Below, piece by piece: positions 13,391-25,903 of a stretch of DNA of 64,000 nt; the first letter of the stretch is position 1, and every line of letters starts with the position of its first letter. The DNA comes from Straminergon stramineum (lineage: Eukaryota > Streptophyta > Bryopsida > Hypnales > Calliergonaceae): positions 13,707,001-13,771,000 of the forward strand of contig OY987272.1 in NCBI GenBank assembly GCA_963920665.1, read 5' to 3'. Under the pieces are notes generated by a model. The model searched no databases. It was not told the DNA's origin and was given only the letters and a program-made list of their open reading frames with translations. The translations under genes and the position numbers were made by a program.

Positions 13391-16300
13391 GTCCATAGAA
13401 TGATTGTTTGTATAGTGGCCCGCAATAATGGATTTACTTGGATTTTTTGTAAGATATTAAAACTAAGTAAGGAATTGAGCATGGTTCCTATAACTATAAA
13501 CTATAAAAGCCTTTGTTGGGTCTTATTGATGGTTGAAAGGAGTTTCTAGATTCTCCATGAATACAATTTTTGGACTCCATATGAATAAATTATGAATATT
13601 CAAAGAGTTGATGAAATGTGTACTAAAAATCAACCCTTGACTCTCATGAATGGAGGTTTTACATTTTTAAGCAAGAATCTTGCTACCAAGTTATGATTAG
13701 GTGTTTGTTAGCTTAGGGAAAATTATAGGCCTAGACTTCAAATTGCATTGAAATAGTCTTGAATTTGAGGAATTTGGGGCAAATTTTCAAACTAGAATAG
13801 ATTAGATGATAAATCACAGTTCATTGTCTAATATTATACGAATGAAATCTTTTATAAGCCATTCTTTTGCTCTTTAGGTGTTTTATGGCTAATTTTATGG
13901 TATATTTATATTTGTATACTTGGAGAATTGTCAACTACCGTACACAACTATGAGGATTGACATTTCATGTTGAATAATAAATTAAAGTTGGAAAAAGTGG
14001 TTTGGCAATCATTTTAAGAATTAATCAAAATGTAAAAATTATAAGTAGAAAAATATGTGCCATAATCATACAAATAGAAAGTGCATGACAAATTTATTAT
14101 TTTGAGATTTGTATGTAGCCCATTTTGAGAATATAATCATGTGATCCATTTTCTAATAGTTAGGCCTTTGTAGCATTGATTTATAGATTTTATTTTTTGA
14201 CTGCTTGTCAAAGTAATTTCCAAAAAAATCAACTTTTGTTTTTTATTTTATTATTACCGATCTTGATAGCTAGGTGTGGTTCTGTGAAAGGATCTCAAGT
14301 TCAACAAAGATTGATTATTTCTCCCTCACATTTGACAAAGTATTGTACTTCTATTAGTTTAGACCTTATATAATTCCACAAAAGAATTAGATTTTACATT
14401 AGAAATGATGAGAGGTTTCTACACTACTTATTTTAAATTCTTCTTTTAACTTCCTAAAAAGTAAATTGAATCTAAGGAATCAGTTCAAATCTTAAAAAAT
14501 AGGATTTACAATCAGTGTAAGAAAATTCAAAAAATTGAAAGTGTTTTTTGCTTAAAAGTATACAAAAGTATACAATATAGATTGTTCTAACCTTTAAAGA
14601 GTAAATTTTAACCTCATTATGCCCAAGGTCTTTTTTGAGCTTCTTAGAGTTTGCTCCAAACCACGCTCCAAACTAAACAAAATGTAAAGTTTTTGACTAG
14701 TTTTATCAATTTATTATGAAATGAAACTATACAATCTTAAACTAGTTGTGTTGTAGATCATTTAGAAAAAGAAAACACAACAATATTACATATAGATTAT
14801 AAGGTTTTACTTACTTGGGAAATAAAAATTTGAAAGTAAATTGAAGGCTTTTAATCCTCTTTTTACTTATCAAATCTAAAATCGTGGTCATGGAATAAAT
14901 CTGAGGCTAAAAATATAACATTTATAACTAAAGTAAATTTACAACATATCAAAATCTAATCAATTTTTTTAATGAATTTTCGATGCGATTTTTCTACTAG
15001 ATCTAATACATTTGAGGCTCATCTCTAAGAGCTTTTAAATCTAGAATATCACTTTTTGCATTGGATGCCCTTGGCAAAATGTAGAATAGATAAGCTATAA
15101 GCATTTTTTCAAAATTGAATTTTCTGCTATAAAAAGACTTCAAAGGATGTATATCAAACCAAAATAGAAAATATTAGAAACAAGAATTTGTTTGGATCTT
15201 ATTAAACTTCAAAGTTTTATTGACACAAAAATGTGTTGGCTTGTGCATTTAGAGGTTAATAAATATTGAGGTGGAAAAAAATCATGATTCAAAATTTAAA
15301 TTTAATATGAAGTAAAATTTTCATTAGGAATTTCATATATTGATTAAAATTTTGGAATAATTATGTAAAAGATAGTCTAATTTAGAATTATAAATCCAAC
15401 TAGAATTCCATTTAGTTTTGTTGGAAAACAAATTTTATTTGGTTGGATTTTTCTTGTAACACAAATTTTAAAGGATGAACATTATATTTATGGAAATTAC
15501 ATTTCTATTTTGAATTTCTATCGGTGATTTTTAAATAGAAACTAGTTTAGATGATTTTCAAAGTGACCTTTGGAGTTTCCATATTGGCAAATATAGGGTC
15601 CATTTAGCAACCATGGTGTGTATTTGAAGCAATGACTAAAATGATGGAATGAAACCAAAAAGAAAATTACATAATTTCAAAGTCAAACAACTAAAACTAA
15701 AACCTACAACAAGAATTTAGTGTTTTCAATTGAGGGAATTGAAAAGTTTTTTTAGGGAGTCAATGGGAACTTTTGGAATTCAATTAATTTCCAAAACAAA
15801 GGTTGAAAATTTTTGAAGTTAAAGAAAATAAAATGCAAGAGTCATAAGTTTTTGAAGCAACTAATAGGGCTTACAAAAATAAGTGTAATGTAGGGTCTAC
15901 TTTGCAACCATAGGGCCAAATTCATAGAGGATTTAGTGCCTTTCCAAATGAAGGAGTTGAAAAGTTTTTTAGGAAACCAATGGGAGCCTTGGGGTTCAAT
16001 TAATTCCAAAACACAAGCAAAAAAAATCGGATTAGAAATTCTTTTTTAAAATAAGAGAGTTGAAAGGTTTTTGAGGCAATCAATCAAATGGCATATAGGG
16101 TTCACTTTGCAACTACGGGTCAAGATGCCTAGAGAATTTAATGTATTTTCAATTGAAGAAGTTGAATTTTTTTTAAAGGAACCATGGGGATTTACAAAAA
16201 TGATGGGTCAATAGTTCAAAAAAATTCTATTTGAAGGAGAATTACAAATTATTAGCCAAAAAATATCATTCAATGGAAAATTGATTCCTAATAGAAATCC

Positions 16301-19300
16301 CCATCAATCATTTTGGGAGATTCCAATATTCACGTAAAAATTATTGTTGGTAAAGTCTCTAGAGCTCAAAACAAAGGACAAGACCTTTAATGGGCTGTCA
16401 CTAGTAGTAAGGAGAGCAATGAACCCTTTGTTTGTTTAAATTATCTTTATATTTATAGAAAAATAGAAGGCTTATTCCACCAAAATAAGAAGATTGTATG
16501 TAACAAAAAGACCTATATATTTAATCTTAATTTTCTGATTTAATAACTTATTGACTAAGTAGGTGGTTGCAAGCCTAGATCTTGAATTTTTGTTTTTAAT
16601 ATAAAACAAAGTGAATGCAAAATAGGGTCATCATTCTTTTGTGTCCCCATGCATTTGAAAGGCAATTTTGGGATTTTCAAAAAAAAACTGGACAAATATT
16701 GAAAATCAACTTTAGTGTAACATTAATTTTGGGTGGTTTTCAAATTTTAATATTGTTAGATCATAACCAAAAATTTCACTAATTCATAATTTTATTCTCA
16801 CAAATACATTAGATTCTTTAGAGACATTGCATGCTTCATGTAGTGTTGTATCCCAAATTTCATGAAAAAAAAGAGTTCTCAAAGGAATTTTGAGTCATAA
16901 TTTTTTCAAGTATTGAAATATGTGAAAATGTACAACTTCAAAAGAATTAGATATTTTTGAACTATTTTATCTTATACATTAAATTATAATGTATTAATAG
17001 CTTATTTTAAAAAACTTTTTTGATGGAATTTTTCTTGAATGTTCTTGACAACAAGATTTTTTAGGTGCAAATTTGTTTTAAAACTTCAAATTTCGAATCA
17101 AATATGGGAAAATTTCACAATCGAAGTTTGGATAGAAATTGATAAATCTAATATTAAAATGGGAGTTTTAAATTCAAAATCTTTGAAATAAAATTACTTA
17201 GTCTAACTAAAAATAAAATTTATAGATATATAGTTGTTAGATATGCATGGTTTGTTTTCTTCTTCATTGTGCTAATGCTATATATTTTTCAAGTAAATGA
17301 GTTTGAAATCTATTTTTTCCAATATAGTGCACCAACCCTCAAGGAACCTTGTAAATATAGTAGGATTGCTATACCATGCATTTATCTACCATAAATTAAA
17401 TTATTCATCAAGTGAAACGTCACAAATTATAATATAAATTTAAATATGAAGAGTCTTTTTTTCTAAATCCACCTTTGTGACACTAAAAGCTTCAATATTC
17501 TTGAATATGTAATTGAATCAAAATTATATTCCAATCCTTGAAATTAAAAAAAAAAATAATCTATGATTATTAATCTAAATAATTTAATAATCATAGAAGA
17601 AATATTTAATAAGTTCATTGAACTATCAATCAAGATTTTTAAAACTGCAATGATTGAGAAATATGTGAAGCAAAAAGGATGATATAAAAATCAAAAATCA
17701 AATAGATATTGAGATACTTCATTGAGATACTTCAAAAATATGGAAATGCCTAAAGATCCACAAATTCTAGTAGTTGCAGGGATATTTGTTTTTGTAGCAT
17801 CATTTATAATTTTAAAAAAATATCATCAAACCCGTAATCAAAATCGAGGCTACTTTATCAACTAATCATCACGTATATTCTTGATATATAATAAACTATT
17901 GATCTTTTTTTTGTTTATAAATCATTTTTATTCATGATTTTTTTTTCAATAGATTCTAACAAAAAATATTTTTTTAAGCATGCAATTATTTAAAAAATTT
18001 CATTTCATGAAATTAATTGATAGTTTAAAATAATTAAACAAGAAAATCCTAGTATTTTTTTAATCAATATTTACCTCAACTTGAATTATTGTTATAATGA
18101 ATATCTAGGCGTTGCTTGATGATATTAGGTAGCAAATGAATACATAATGAAAATCTCATCAAATTCAAAAATGGCTTGTATTTGTTATCTCCACCTAATC
18201 ACATATTATATGGAAACAAACTATGTAGAGGTAATCAATTACCTTATGAAAAAACATTTGTGTAACCTTATTTAAGAACTAAAATTTATTGAACTAATCT
18301 CGAACTATTGTTGGAATTTTATATATTTTAAAGTAGATAATTTAAAATCAATAGATCATTGTGTAGATAAGAGGAGAGTCTCTTAAAGACAATATTTCTA
18401 TAAAACATGTTTACAAAGTTCCAAAATTATTTATTAATTTTAAAATAATTTAAAATCCTAATAATAAGAATACTTGTTAAACTTTTAAAATCAACAAGTA
18501 TTTGGTTGATTTACATTCTAATGCAGTAGGTTGTAGTTACAACGATAGAATGGATTTTTTTTAAATCTATAATTCAAAATTTTATTATTATTTAAACAAA
18601 TGTAAAATTATGACCCCTAATTGAAATAGTATGTATATTTTGAAGAATGAGCATACCCTAAAATACCCTTTGAGCATCAATAGAAGTTTATATCATTCCT
18701 ATCAATAAATTAAAAAATTTGACCTTGTTGTTTGGAGAGGACATTGTTTATGCAAAAATATCAAAAATCCTACAAGTGCAAAGACAAGGGTAAATATATT
18801 CACTAATGTCTAAAAGATCAAATATCATGCCTAACTACCTAAATCAACACTCCATACCAAATATTGAATTATAGTTGGAAAAAATTCAAAAAATGCATAA
18901 AATAGAAATATTCTTTCAAGATTCATATTTTTAGCATATGAATAATATTTTTTGGAAAAAATCATATCCCTAAAATACCAACATTTGTTTTAAGAATTTC
19001 TTTTTGTAGTAAGTGCTTCTCTTGCTCAGGTTAGTTGTTACATTTTTGGATGATTGGAATTCAAAAGAAAATTCAACTTCAAAGCATTTTGGAATTTTTG
19101 TTTTGATTTCTATTAATAAATATTTATCACCCAAAAGGTTTATTTTACCATTTATATATGATATATATAGGTTATAGTATACAATATACATTTGAATAGA
19201 ATAACTAATTTGAATAAATTAGACACCTCAATTATCATTTTAATGTATATTAGTATATAATTAAGTAGATGGATTGAATGGAATTTGTACTACTTCATTC

Positions 19301-20380
19301 TTTTTTATTCTCTTTTATAATATTCATCAATTGTTGAAAGATATAACTACTTTTGAAATTGTACAATTGAGGTTTTGAAGAACATTGCACGTACAATAAA
19401 AAGAATACAAAGGATTAATTATTAGAGACAAAGGGATAGAATTCACCCTTTCAACAAGTTGTGTATTATTCCACTATGTTGTTGGCATGGTGTAGAATAG
19501 AAAACAAAAAAAATTTTAACCTTAAATTGATTGGGCATTTCTATCCAAGTTTAAGAATTTGTTTTATCGATCCATTCATTCAATTCCAAGTGTTCTTAGA
19601 TTTTTATATTGATTATGTAGCCAATAGCCTTAGTTTGTACAACATAAATTTCCAAACTTTTTCTTTGCAAATATTCTATACTTTGGAAAATGCAAGTATA
19701 TTTCTCTTCAATAATTAGTTTTCCTAATTCAAATTTCAATCTTCATAAATGTCTTCAATAATATAATAATATTCAAAACTTAATTTCTTGATTCCTTAAT
19801 CTCTTAATCCCTTAAGGACCAAAGTGGAGTTTGAATTTCACCAATTATATTTTATAAATTTTATAAAGATAATTTTGAAATTCCTTCTAAATTCGATTAC
19901 AAGCAAACAATACTATCATTTTTTTAGTATAATTTGTTGGAATGCAATTGAAATGAGTTTCTCTTCACATGGTGATTTTTTGAAATTTTTGTGTTCTTAA
20001 AATTTATGACCTCATTTTTGCATATCCAATTTTGAATTAGAGTCTATAGAATTTTGGCTTGGTCAATGACTTGACATACTTGCACATTTTTAATTTTTGA
20101 AAAACAATGTCTTCTAGTAACACCAAATCCAACCATTAGATAGGACAACAACTTAATAAAGTATCTCCACAAAATTAGGACAACTTCAATCTAATCAATC
20201 ACAAGGATGAAACTTCAATTTCAATTTGTTCTTCGTCTAGAAAGTAAATGTCGAAGAACTTATAGGTTAATAGCTCCCGTTTTTGCACACTACATCTCCT
20301 AGTTGTATTACTACATGAGTCTATTACTTGTAACTGAATGCCATAATTTCCCTAGCTTGCAACCTTCCAAGATTCATACA
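13391..20380. other. Long AT-rich intergenic stretch
   Basis: About 7 kb of very AT-rich DNA without a supportable gene or RNA gene. The only structure I can define is the degenerate tandem repeat at 15585-16215. An isolated TTAATCCCTTAAGGACC at 19804 resembles one end of the TTAA elements, but no matching second end was found. Confidence 0.45.
15585..16215. repeat. Degenerate tandem repeat, ~200-300 bp unit, three copies
   Basis: Three successive units begin near 15590, 15890 and 16095 with variants of ATAGGGTCCACTTTGCAACC. Each unit then carries a variant of TTTCAATTGAGGGAATTGAA followed by AAGTTTTTT (15723, 15945, 16147). The first two also share GTCAATGGGA and AATTCAATTAATT(T)CCAAAAC. 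Related single units occur at 31900-32060 and 27700-27800, so this is a dispersed family. No coding frame. Confidence 0.6.
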
Positions 20381-20681
20381 TTAGAGGAGATTTGGCCCAA
20401 AAGAAGGCCGTTCCAAGCCTATTCCCCTGTTGTTGTTCCCGAGCAGTGAAGGCACGATTGACAGCAGTTAGCCGTCATAAATTTTTGAAAATTTCTTTTA
20501 TGAAAAAAAAAAGTTGGTCTTGAAATCGACAAAAAAGTTGACAAAAAAAATTCAAAAAAAAGAAAAAGAAAAAAGTGACATAGCCGCATCTTGACCACAT
20601 CAGTACGCTGCGGTGGCGCAGTTCCCCGAGTTTCCCGCTGCCAGGAACTCATAGCCCTCTATTTGGCTAGATCTCCTCTAA
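20381..20681. mobile_element. Terminal-inverted-repeat element, ~300 bp
   Basis: The left end reads TTAGAGGAGATTTGGCC. The right end, reverse-complemented, reads TTAGAGGAGATCTAGCC, a 17-bp inverted repeat with two mismatches. The interior has two moderately GC-rich segments around an A-rich core. The outer TTA/TAA could be part of the repeat or relate to a TWA target as used by PIF/Harbinger. No transposase frame is present. Confidence 0.5.
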
Positions 20682-20934
20682 TGAGTTACTACCCTACAAT
20701 TTTTGAGATTTGAAAACTAATTTACTTACATATCATTCGACATATTGTAAAAGTTTCATGTTCAATTTGTGCAATGAAATTTTTATGTGTTTGACAACAT
20801 ACTAAATGATTAAGCGGGTGTCCCAATTCAAGAAATTTCATCACCACTTTTGTTTTGATCAAACATTATAATCCCCTAATTGGAACAATTGGAACAAGGA
20901 ATCACAATGAAATTTTGTACAAATATATTATGTT

Positions 20935-21245
20935 GTGCATATGTCGTACTGTAGGCAAAGTAAGATCTATCCATACATTAAATTAGGTTGTTTGTTTTCT
21001 TTTGTTTGTTACAATGAGATCTCCGAAACCATATGTCCCCAATCATATTCTTGCATGCCGTCGGAAATCTCTTGGCAAGGAGAGGTTTATAGAGTCTTTG
21101 TTTCATGGCGTTCTAACTCTCAACAAAAAAGTTAATGAATTTCAAAGTTTTTATAAATTAGAAAATTAGAAAATTAATTATACTTTTAATTTATTACATT
21201 GTGGCAATGGGACAAGGTACACTAGTTTCAACTAAGGTAGAACAA
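20935..21245 (+). repeat. Dispersed repeat, copy 1 (second copy at 44280-44545)
   Basis: Shares with the second copy, in the same order and orientation: ATCCATAC followed by TTAAGTTAGGTTG-like text, TTTGTTTGTTAC, GAGATCT, CTTGCATGC/TTGCTTG, TTTCATGGC, a run ending in TTAGAAAATTA, and TTGTGGCAAT followed by GACAAGG(T/C)ACACT. No long open frame or terminal repeat was recognised. It may be a fragment of a larger transposon. Confidence 0.5.
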
Positions 21246-21635
21246 CCCTATTTCATTCGCTACCCAATTCTACTATCCTCCTCTTGATCCAAATTTTGTC
21301 CAAAAAAACATCCAAATCCATTTATATTTTGACAAAATGAGAGCATCCATGCCAACAAGGGGTATTGTGTCAATCCTTTAGTGATGAAATATTGAGTACT
21401 TGACTTAGTGGTAATGGGTTGTTATTAGGACATTTATGACTCCACTCTATAAACCGGGTTTTGTAATTCCACAGCAAGACCACTTAAAAAATTTACAGAA
21501 ATTACAATTTTAACTAAAAGAATTCTAATTCAACTTGGGTTAGATTCATGAAACAAGCACATACACCTCTGGAAAAATATGTACCTCTTTTAAAGTTGGC
21601 CCCAAGATGTTCAGATTGCTAATCAAGGTGGTAAC

Positions 21636-21905
21636 GTAACCCCTCTGCATTAGAGTGGACGCTTTTTGGATACAAAGAAAATAGGATTAGTGGAATATCA
21701 TGTTCATCAAACATTATAATCTCTAAATCCACATAGTGGATTCTCTTACAAATTGTAGATTCATACCCATTAGTAAGTTGGCTTCAAATCTCAACCATGA
21801 AAACTTTAGTTATCGAGTAGTTCTCAAATTATTATGGATTTTCTAGACCCAACAAAAAACAAACTCTTCACTTATGTTGTTCTTTCTGTGACACTCAGGG
21901 GTTAA
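21636..21905 (+). mobile_element. TTAA-type inverted-repeat element, ~270 bp
   Basis: The left end reads GTAACCCCTCTGCATTAG (TTAA decayed to GTAA) and the right end CACTCAGGGGTTAA. Just inside the left end, GTGGACGCTTTTTGGAT resembles the subterminal GCGGACATTTTTTGTCC of the element at 22184. The body matches the decayed copy at 1528-1788. It is the first of three such elements lying almost end to end up to 22726. Confidence 0.6.
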
Positions 21906-22183
21906 TAAACATGCTTCTCTTATGAAGTTTGTAGCATTGTCAGTCGTCGATCATTTGGAAGGATGGAGTCTAAGAGCATTGCTAGCCATTGATGCCAAAG
22001 TTGATTGGCCCAATCTCCAATACATGCCCCACCGCGGACCCAACCAAGGACAAAAAGAGACCGGTCACTCCAAAAGTCTCTCAACAAACAATAGGACACT
22101 GTCCTCACCATCCTTCTTCTTCTGTTGAATGATCTTGTCAATTTCTTGATTTATAGGCCATAACACATCACATCTTGTATTTT

Positions 22184-22415
22184 TTAACCCCTAAACGCCA
22201 AGGCGGACATTTTTTGTCCGATGAGTGACAAGGAATTCTCGTGTATAGGACAGAAGTGAAACTATTCATCCTCGGAATTAGGGGTGAAAAGGGAAGATCT
22301 TCAATAGTAGTTTGACTCCCAATGAGTATTTTTTATTTTTTTTTAAAGTAGATGATGTCACACAGTTCTAAAATGCATGATTTCCATGGTCACTAGCCTG
22401 GCGTTCAAGGGTTAA
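22184..22415 (-). mobile_element. piggyBac-like TTAA MITE, 232 bp, both TTAA intact
   Basis: The left end reads TTAACCCCTAAACGCCAAGG. The right end, reverse-complemented, reads TTAACCCTTGAACGCCAGGC. Perfect TTAA duplications flank both sides. Next to the left repeat is a small palindrome, GGACATTTTTTGTCC. Relative to the copies at 5280 and 22490 the body is inverted: the block TGATGTCACACAGTTC is the reverse complement of their GTGTGACATCA. Non-coding. Confidence 0.82.
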
Positions 22416-22489
22416 TCGATTGGCATGTTGATTGGCTCCTTGGTTTGCCAAGCCATCAATGCTTTTAGATTAACTTGTTTTGGCATGTC

Positions 22490-22726
22490 TTAACCCTCGA
22501 ATGTCAAGTTGGTGACTCTAGAAATCAGCCATTCTGGAACCGTGTGACATCATCCACTTTAAAAAAAAATTAAAAATACTCATTGGGAGACAAATTACTT
22601 TAGAAGATCTCCCCTTTCCACCTCTAATTCTGAGTATGAATAGTCAATGCACTTCTATCCTACATAGGAGAATTCTTTGTCATTCATCCGACAAAAAACG
22701 TCCGCCCCTCGTGGTTTATGGGTTAA
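22490..22726 (+). mobile_element. piggyBac-like TTAA MITE, 237 bp, both TTAA intact
   Basis: The left end reads TTAACCCTCGAATGTCAAG and the right end CCTCGTGGTTTATGGGTTAA. Perfect TTAA lies at both borders. The body is homologous to 5280-5512: GGAACCGTGTGACATCATCC, CTTTAAAAA, AGATCTCCCCTTTCC, CCTACATAGGAGAATTCTTT. Near the right end, CCGACAAAAAACGTCCGC mirrors the subterminal palindrome of the element at 22184, so the two are sister copies in opposite orientation. Confidence 0.8.
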
Positions 22727-22807
22727 GGACAAGGATGACTGGGGCAAGAAGACACCCAGGAGGAGCAAGGCCGGAACCACCCCCATTTCCCCACCCATGT
22801 TTGCTCT

Positions 22808-23111
22808 AAGGTAGTCTGCTCTTAAAGTGACCATGCTCTAAAGGCGATTATGGCACAGGGGTACATTTTGCTTTCTTTCATGTACCAACACTGTTCATTT
22901 CAGGAGATGGTCGCTTTTAGTGACTACTGCATTTCAACTTCAAAAATTTGTAACTAATTCCACAAAGGTCCAAAAAATATGAAACAACTTGGGTTAGATG
23001 CCAATTCCATTTTTCTTCCTACTAAAATTGACTGAAAATTGTTATAAGGAATTTTGCTTCCCCGAAAAAGCAATCAGCTCTTAAATGGTCTCTTTAAGAG
23101 CAGACTACCTT
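22808..23111. mobile_element. Terminal-inverted-repeat element, ~304 bp
   Basis: The left end reads AAGGTAGTCTGCTCTTAAAG, then TGACCAT. The right end, reverse-complemented, begins with the same 20 bases, then AGACCAT. The inverted repeat is thus about 27 bp and nearly perfect, so the element is young or conserved. A second inner motif CTCTTAAA/CTCTAAA follows at each end. No target duplication could be read. Superfamily not assigned. Confidence 0.65.
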
Positions 23112-23183
23112 CATAAGATTATCCAACAATGAGCCTTCCACACTGCCCTTGATGACGTATCCCTTCCCTTCGAGGACACTCAT
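23109..23183 (-). pseudogene. Coding-like fragment next to the 22808 element
   Basis: On the minus strand a 25-codon segment starts ATG and reads MSVLEGKGYVIKGSVEGSLL..., ending ATG AAG just before GTAGTC, which would make a splice donor. The surrounding 23150-23400 is unusually GC-rich for this region and has short tandem words (CTGGGCTGGG, CTGCTCTGCTCTGC). The composition and the exon-like end suggest the first exon of a gene or a captured gene fragment. The presumed donor lies inside the terminal repeat of the adjacent transposon, and no continuing exon is visible. The product is not recognised. Confidence 0.25.
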
Positions 23184-23582
23184 TCCTTCCGTCACTTGCC
23201 TGGGCTGGGCTGGGGTGCTCTGCTCTGCTCTGCAGCTCTGCAATTCAATCATCCAGTTGGACTCCACGGAGAACCATTCAAGTGATCCATCTGCACAACC
23301 CATCATTCAATCAGAACAGAGCAGGCCGGGTTCAGGGCGGGCCGGGTGCCGTCAGGTCATGCCAGGCAGGCTGCACCGACTGACCCACCATAGTAAGTTA
23401 CTAACGTAAGAACGCAGTAGTACTGGACTCAAAATCACACACTGCCTAAAACCACCATCATCATTCTGTGTACATCTCCAAAATCAATATGTACGTACGT
23501 GGAAGAAATGATTGTAGAACATCTATTAAAGTAGAAAAAATAACTTGGACCCTTTCTAACCTTTGACATACGGTATTTGATT

Positions 23583-24471
23583 CCTAAAGGACCATTGTCT
23601 CTTTTAGGGACAAATGGGATTTCGGGCAAGTACCTATGGTCTCAATTTTTGTCTTGATTACTGGAAATTTTTTAGGAAGAGAGAAAAATTGATTAGCTTT
23701 GTGTGAATATACTTGTTTTTTCATTCGGTGCCTCAGAACAAAAGTTATGCCCAAATAAGCTCTAAACGGGAGAGAGGGGGTAGCCAAAAAAAATTCAACA
23801 ATTGGAATTTAAGGGAAAAAACATTCCTCGTAGAATAAATTTTTGTCTACATGGAAAGCTTTGATTCATTCTATTTGGATTTGTTATGAGAAAGTTATGG
23901 ACAATCTTGCTTTTTAGGCAAATAGAGTCTTTTCTTGAAAAAAAACATTTGTAAGGTTCATTTTTTAATGCAATTTTTATAATTTAAAAAATGAAGTGGT
24001 CCCCATAGTTTCATTTTCTTGCTAGAACAATATCACCATTGGGATTAGTATGCTTGAATTCCATCTTAGAGATATTAATAATTTTAATTTCACTTCTATC
24101 TTGTACCTACTTCTACTTTACAATTTTTTATAGAATAAAATTTTTTTTTTTTGTATTTCTTTTCCCTAGAATTCTCAACTCAATTCTCCATTGTAAAGAT
24201 TTAAATCTTAAAACTCTATAGTGCAAAATATTAAAGTTAAGAATGTTCAAAGTCAAAAACTTGTTTTCTTCACTTCAAATGCAAATATCTTGCAACCTGT
24301 GTGGTCAAAATTTCTGAAATCTTGTCCTCACATTCTCATACTACTTAGGTGTAAGATCATATAGTTAGATGTGCAAAAATACAATTTTCAAATTTTTTTA
24401 CTCTTTGCTTTAGAAATGGCAATTTTGAGTGTGTTTTTTGCAATAAAAGGCCTTGGTCCTTCAAAGGTTAA
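23583..24471. mobile_element. Possible long TTAA element with decayed left end
   Basis: The right end reads CCTTGGTCCTTCAAAGGTTAA, a good TTAA terminus. The best left partner is TTGATTCCTAAAGGACCATT near 23577-23599, where TTAA has decayed. The interior of about 890 bp is similar in style to the 917-bp element at 53909. The pairing of the two ends is inference. Confidence 0.35.
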
Positions 24472-24678
24472 GTTTGTCGAGTTCTTTGGTGCATAGGAAT
24501 TTCTTTTCCCTTGCCAACAAGAAAATCAATGAAAATTTGACCGGTCTAAGGGATGCTTTGTATGTGTAAGCTAGGTCAATTCCCCTTGGGTATAATTGCT
24601 CAATAGTTTGGCCTTTTGTCCCATCACAAGTGAGAATTTGGAGCTTCTTAGACAACAAATTGGCCTGAATTCGTGGTG

Positions 24679-24910
24679 TTAATCCTAAAGGGACTGAAAG
24701 CCCTTTGCGTCCATATAGTATATTACAAATTTGGTGGTACTTGATTAGAAAAACATTGAGTCCTAGATATTTTTCAATGCAAAGTAAATTAATGATCATG
24801 ACATTACATAAATAAAAATGTATCATAATTCATTTATTAAATCACTATTGAAGAGTTATGAAACTAAATACATGTTATATAGAGGACCCCAAGGGCCTTT
24901 CAAGGGTTAA
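24679..24910. mobile_element. Probable TTAA MITE, 232 bp
   Basis: The left end reads TTAATCCTAAAGGGACTG, with AAAGCCCTTT just inside. The right end reads CCAAGGGCCTTTCAAGGGTTAA. TTAA is intact on both sides and the length equals that of the best-defined family members. The interior shows no clear match to the 5280/22490 type, so it may be a separate subfamily. Confidence 0.5.
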
Positions 24911-25903
24911 ACGTCCTTCAAAATGATAACTAGGCATAATAGCCCCCAAAAGGGTAGTTTGAGGGTACATACTTTGGGTTGAAGAAATGCAAGATGTAAT
25001 AATTTCTCGAGCATAATAGAGCATAAAACTAAATATTAAATATTATAGTTGTAGGACAAGATATGTAGAAAATTGTTTTAGAGGTAGATAATGGAAATTT
25101 CAAGAAATTGGCTTTCAAGAAATATAAATTTAGTATGAATCTTGAAATATATTTTTAACAAATACTAATTTTTTTTAAAAATAAATAAATAAATTATATA
25201 TATAAAAGATGTGGAGATTCTTCCTTTCACTTATAGTACATGCTTTGAATTGAGTTGAATTTTAAATTTCATGTTCTTTTTTGTTCAAACTTCATCTTTC
25301 AATCACAAGATGGTTTTACAAAGACTTTAGTAATTTAGGAGGGTTTGGGAACTGAATATTCATTTGAATTTGCAAGGTTGCAACTAGTCTAATGGGATTT
25401 ATCTCAATTAGTTTCTCATGCAACTTCAAAAGTTGCACAACCTCATAATCAACTTCCAATGTTCATTGATTTCTTTTATTCTATACCTCCAAAGTTTGAA
25501 TTGATTAAAATTTAAATCATAGAGGTTCAATTAGTCTAAAATAATGGGATGTACTACACTAAATATAAAATATTCTTGTTTATAGGAGTTGAAAGAAAAA
25601 ACAGAAAAATTAGAGTTGGACTAAAAAGATATCTCTATTCTATTGTTTTTTGGAGTCAAAACTTTGTGTATGTAGAATTTAAAAAATAACCTACATAACT
25701 TGAGTTCTATTGATTAATACAAACATATCATTGACTAAGAATCTCCAACTATCCAACAAAAGTGCATTAGGTACTTTTTAGAAGGATGGATCACATATTT
25801 ACCTCACCCATATGATTCACCATATGAACTTCCAACCAATCCCAAGCCTCCCAAAGTGCAAAAGTCAAAAGAATCTCCATCATTTGTTATATTGATGTCC
25901 TAC

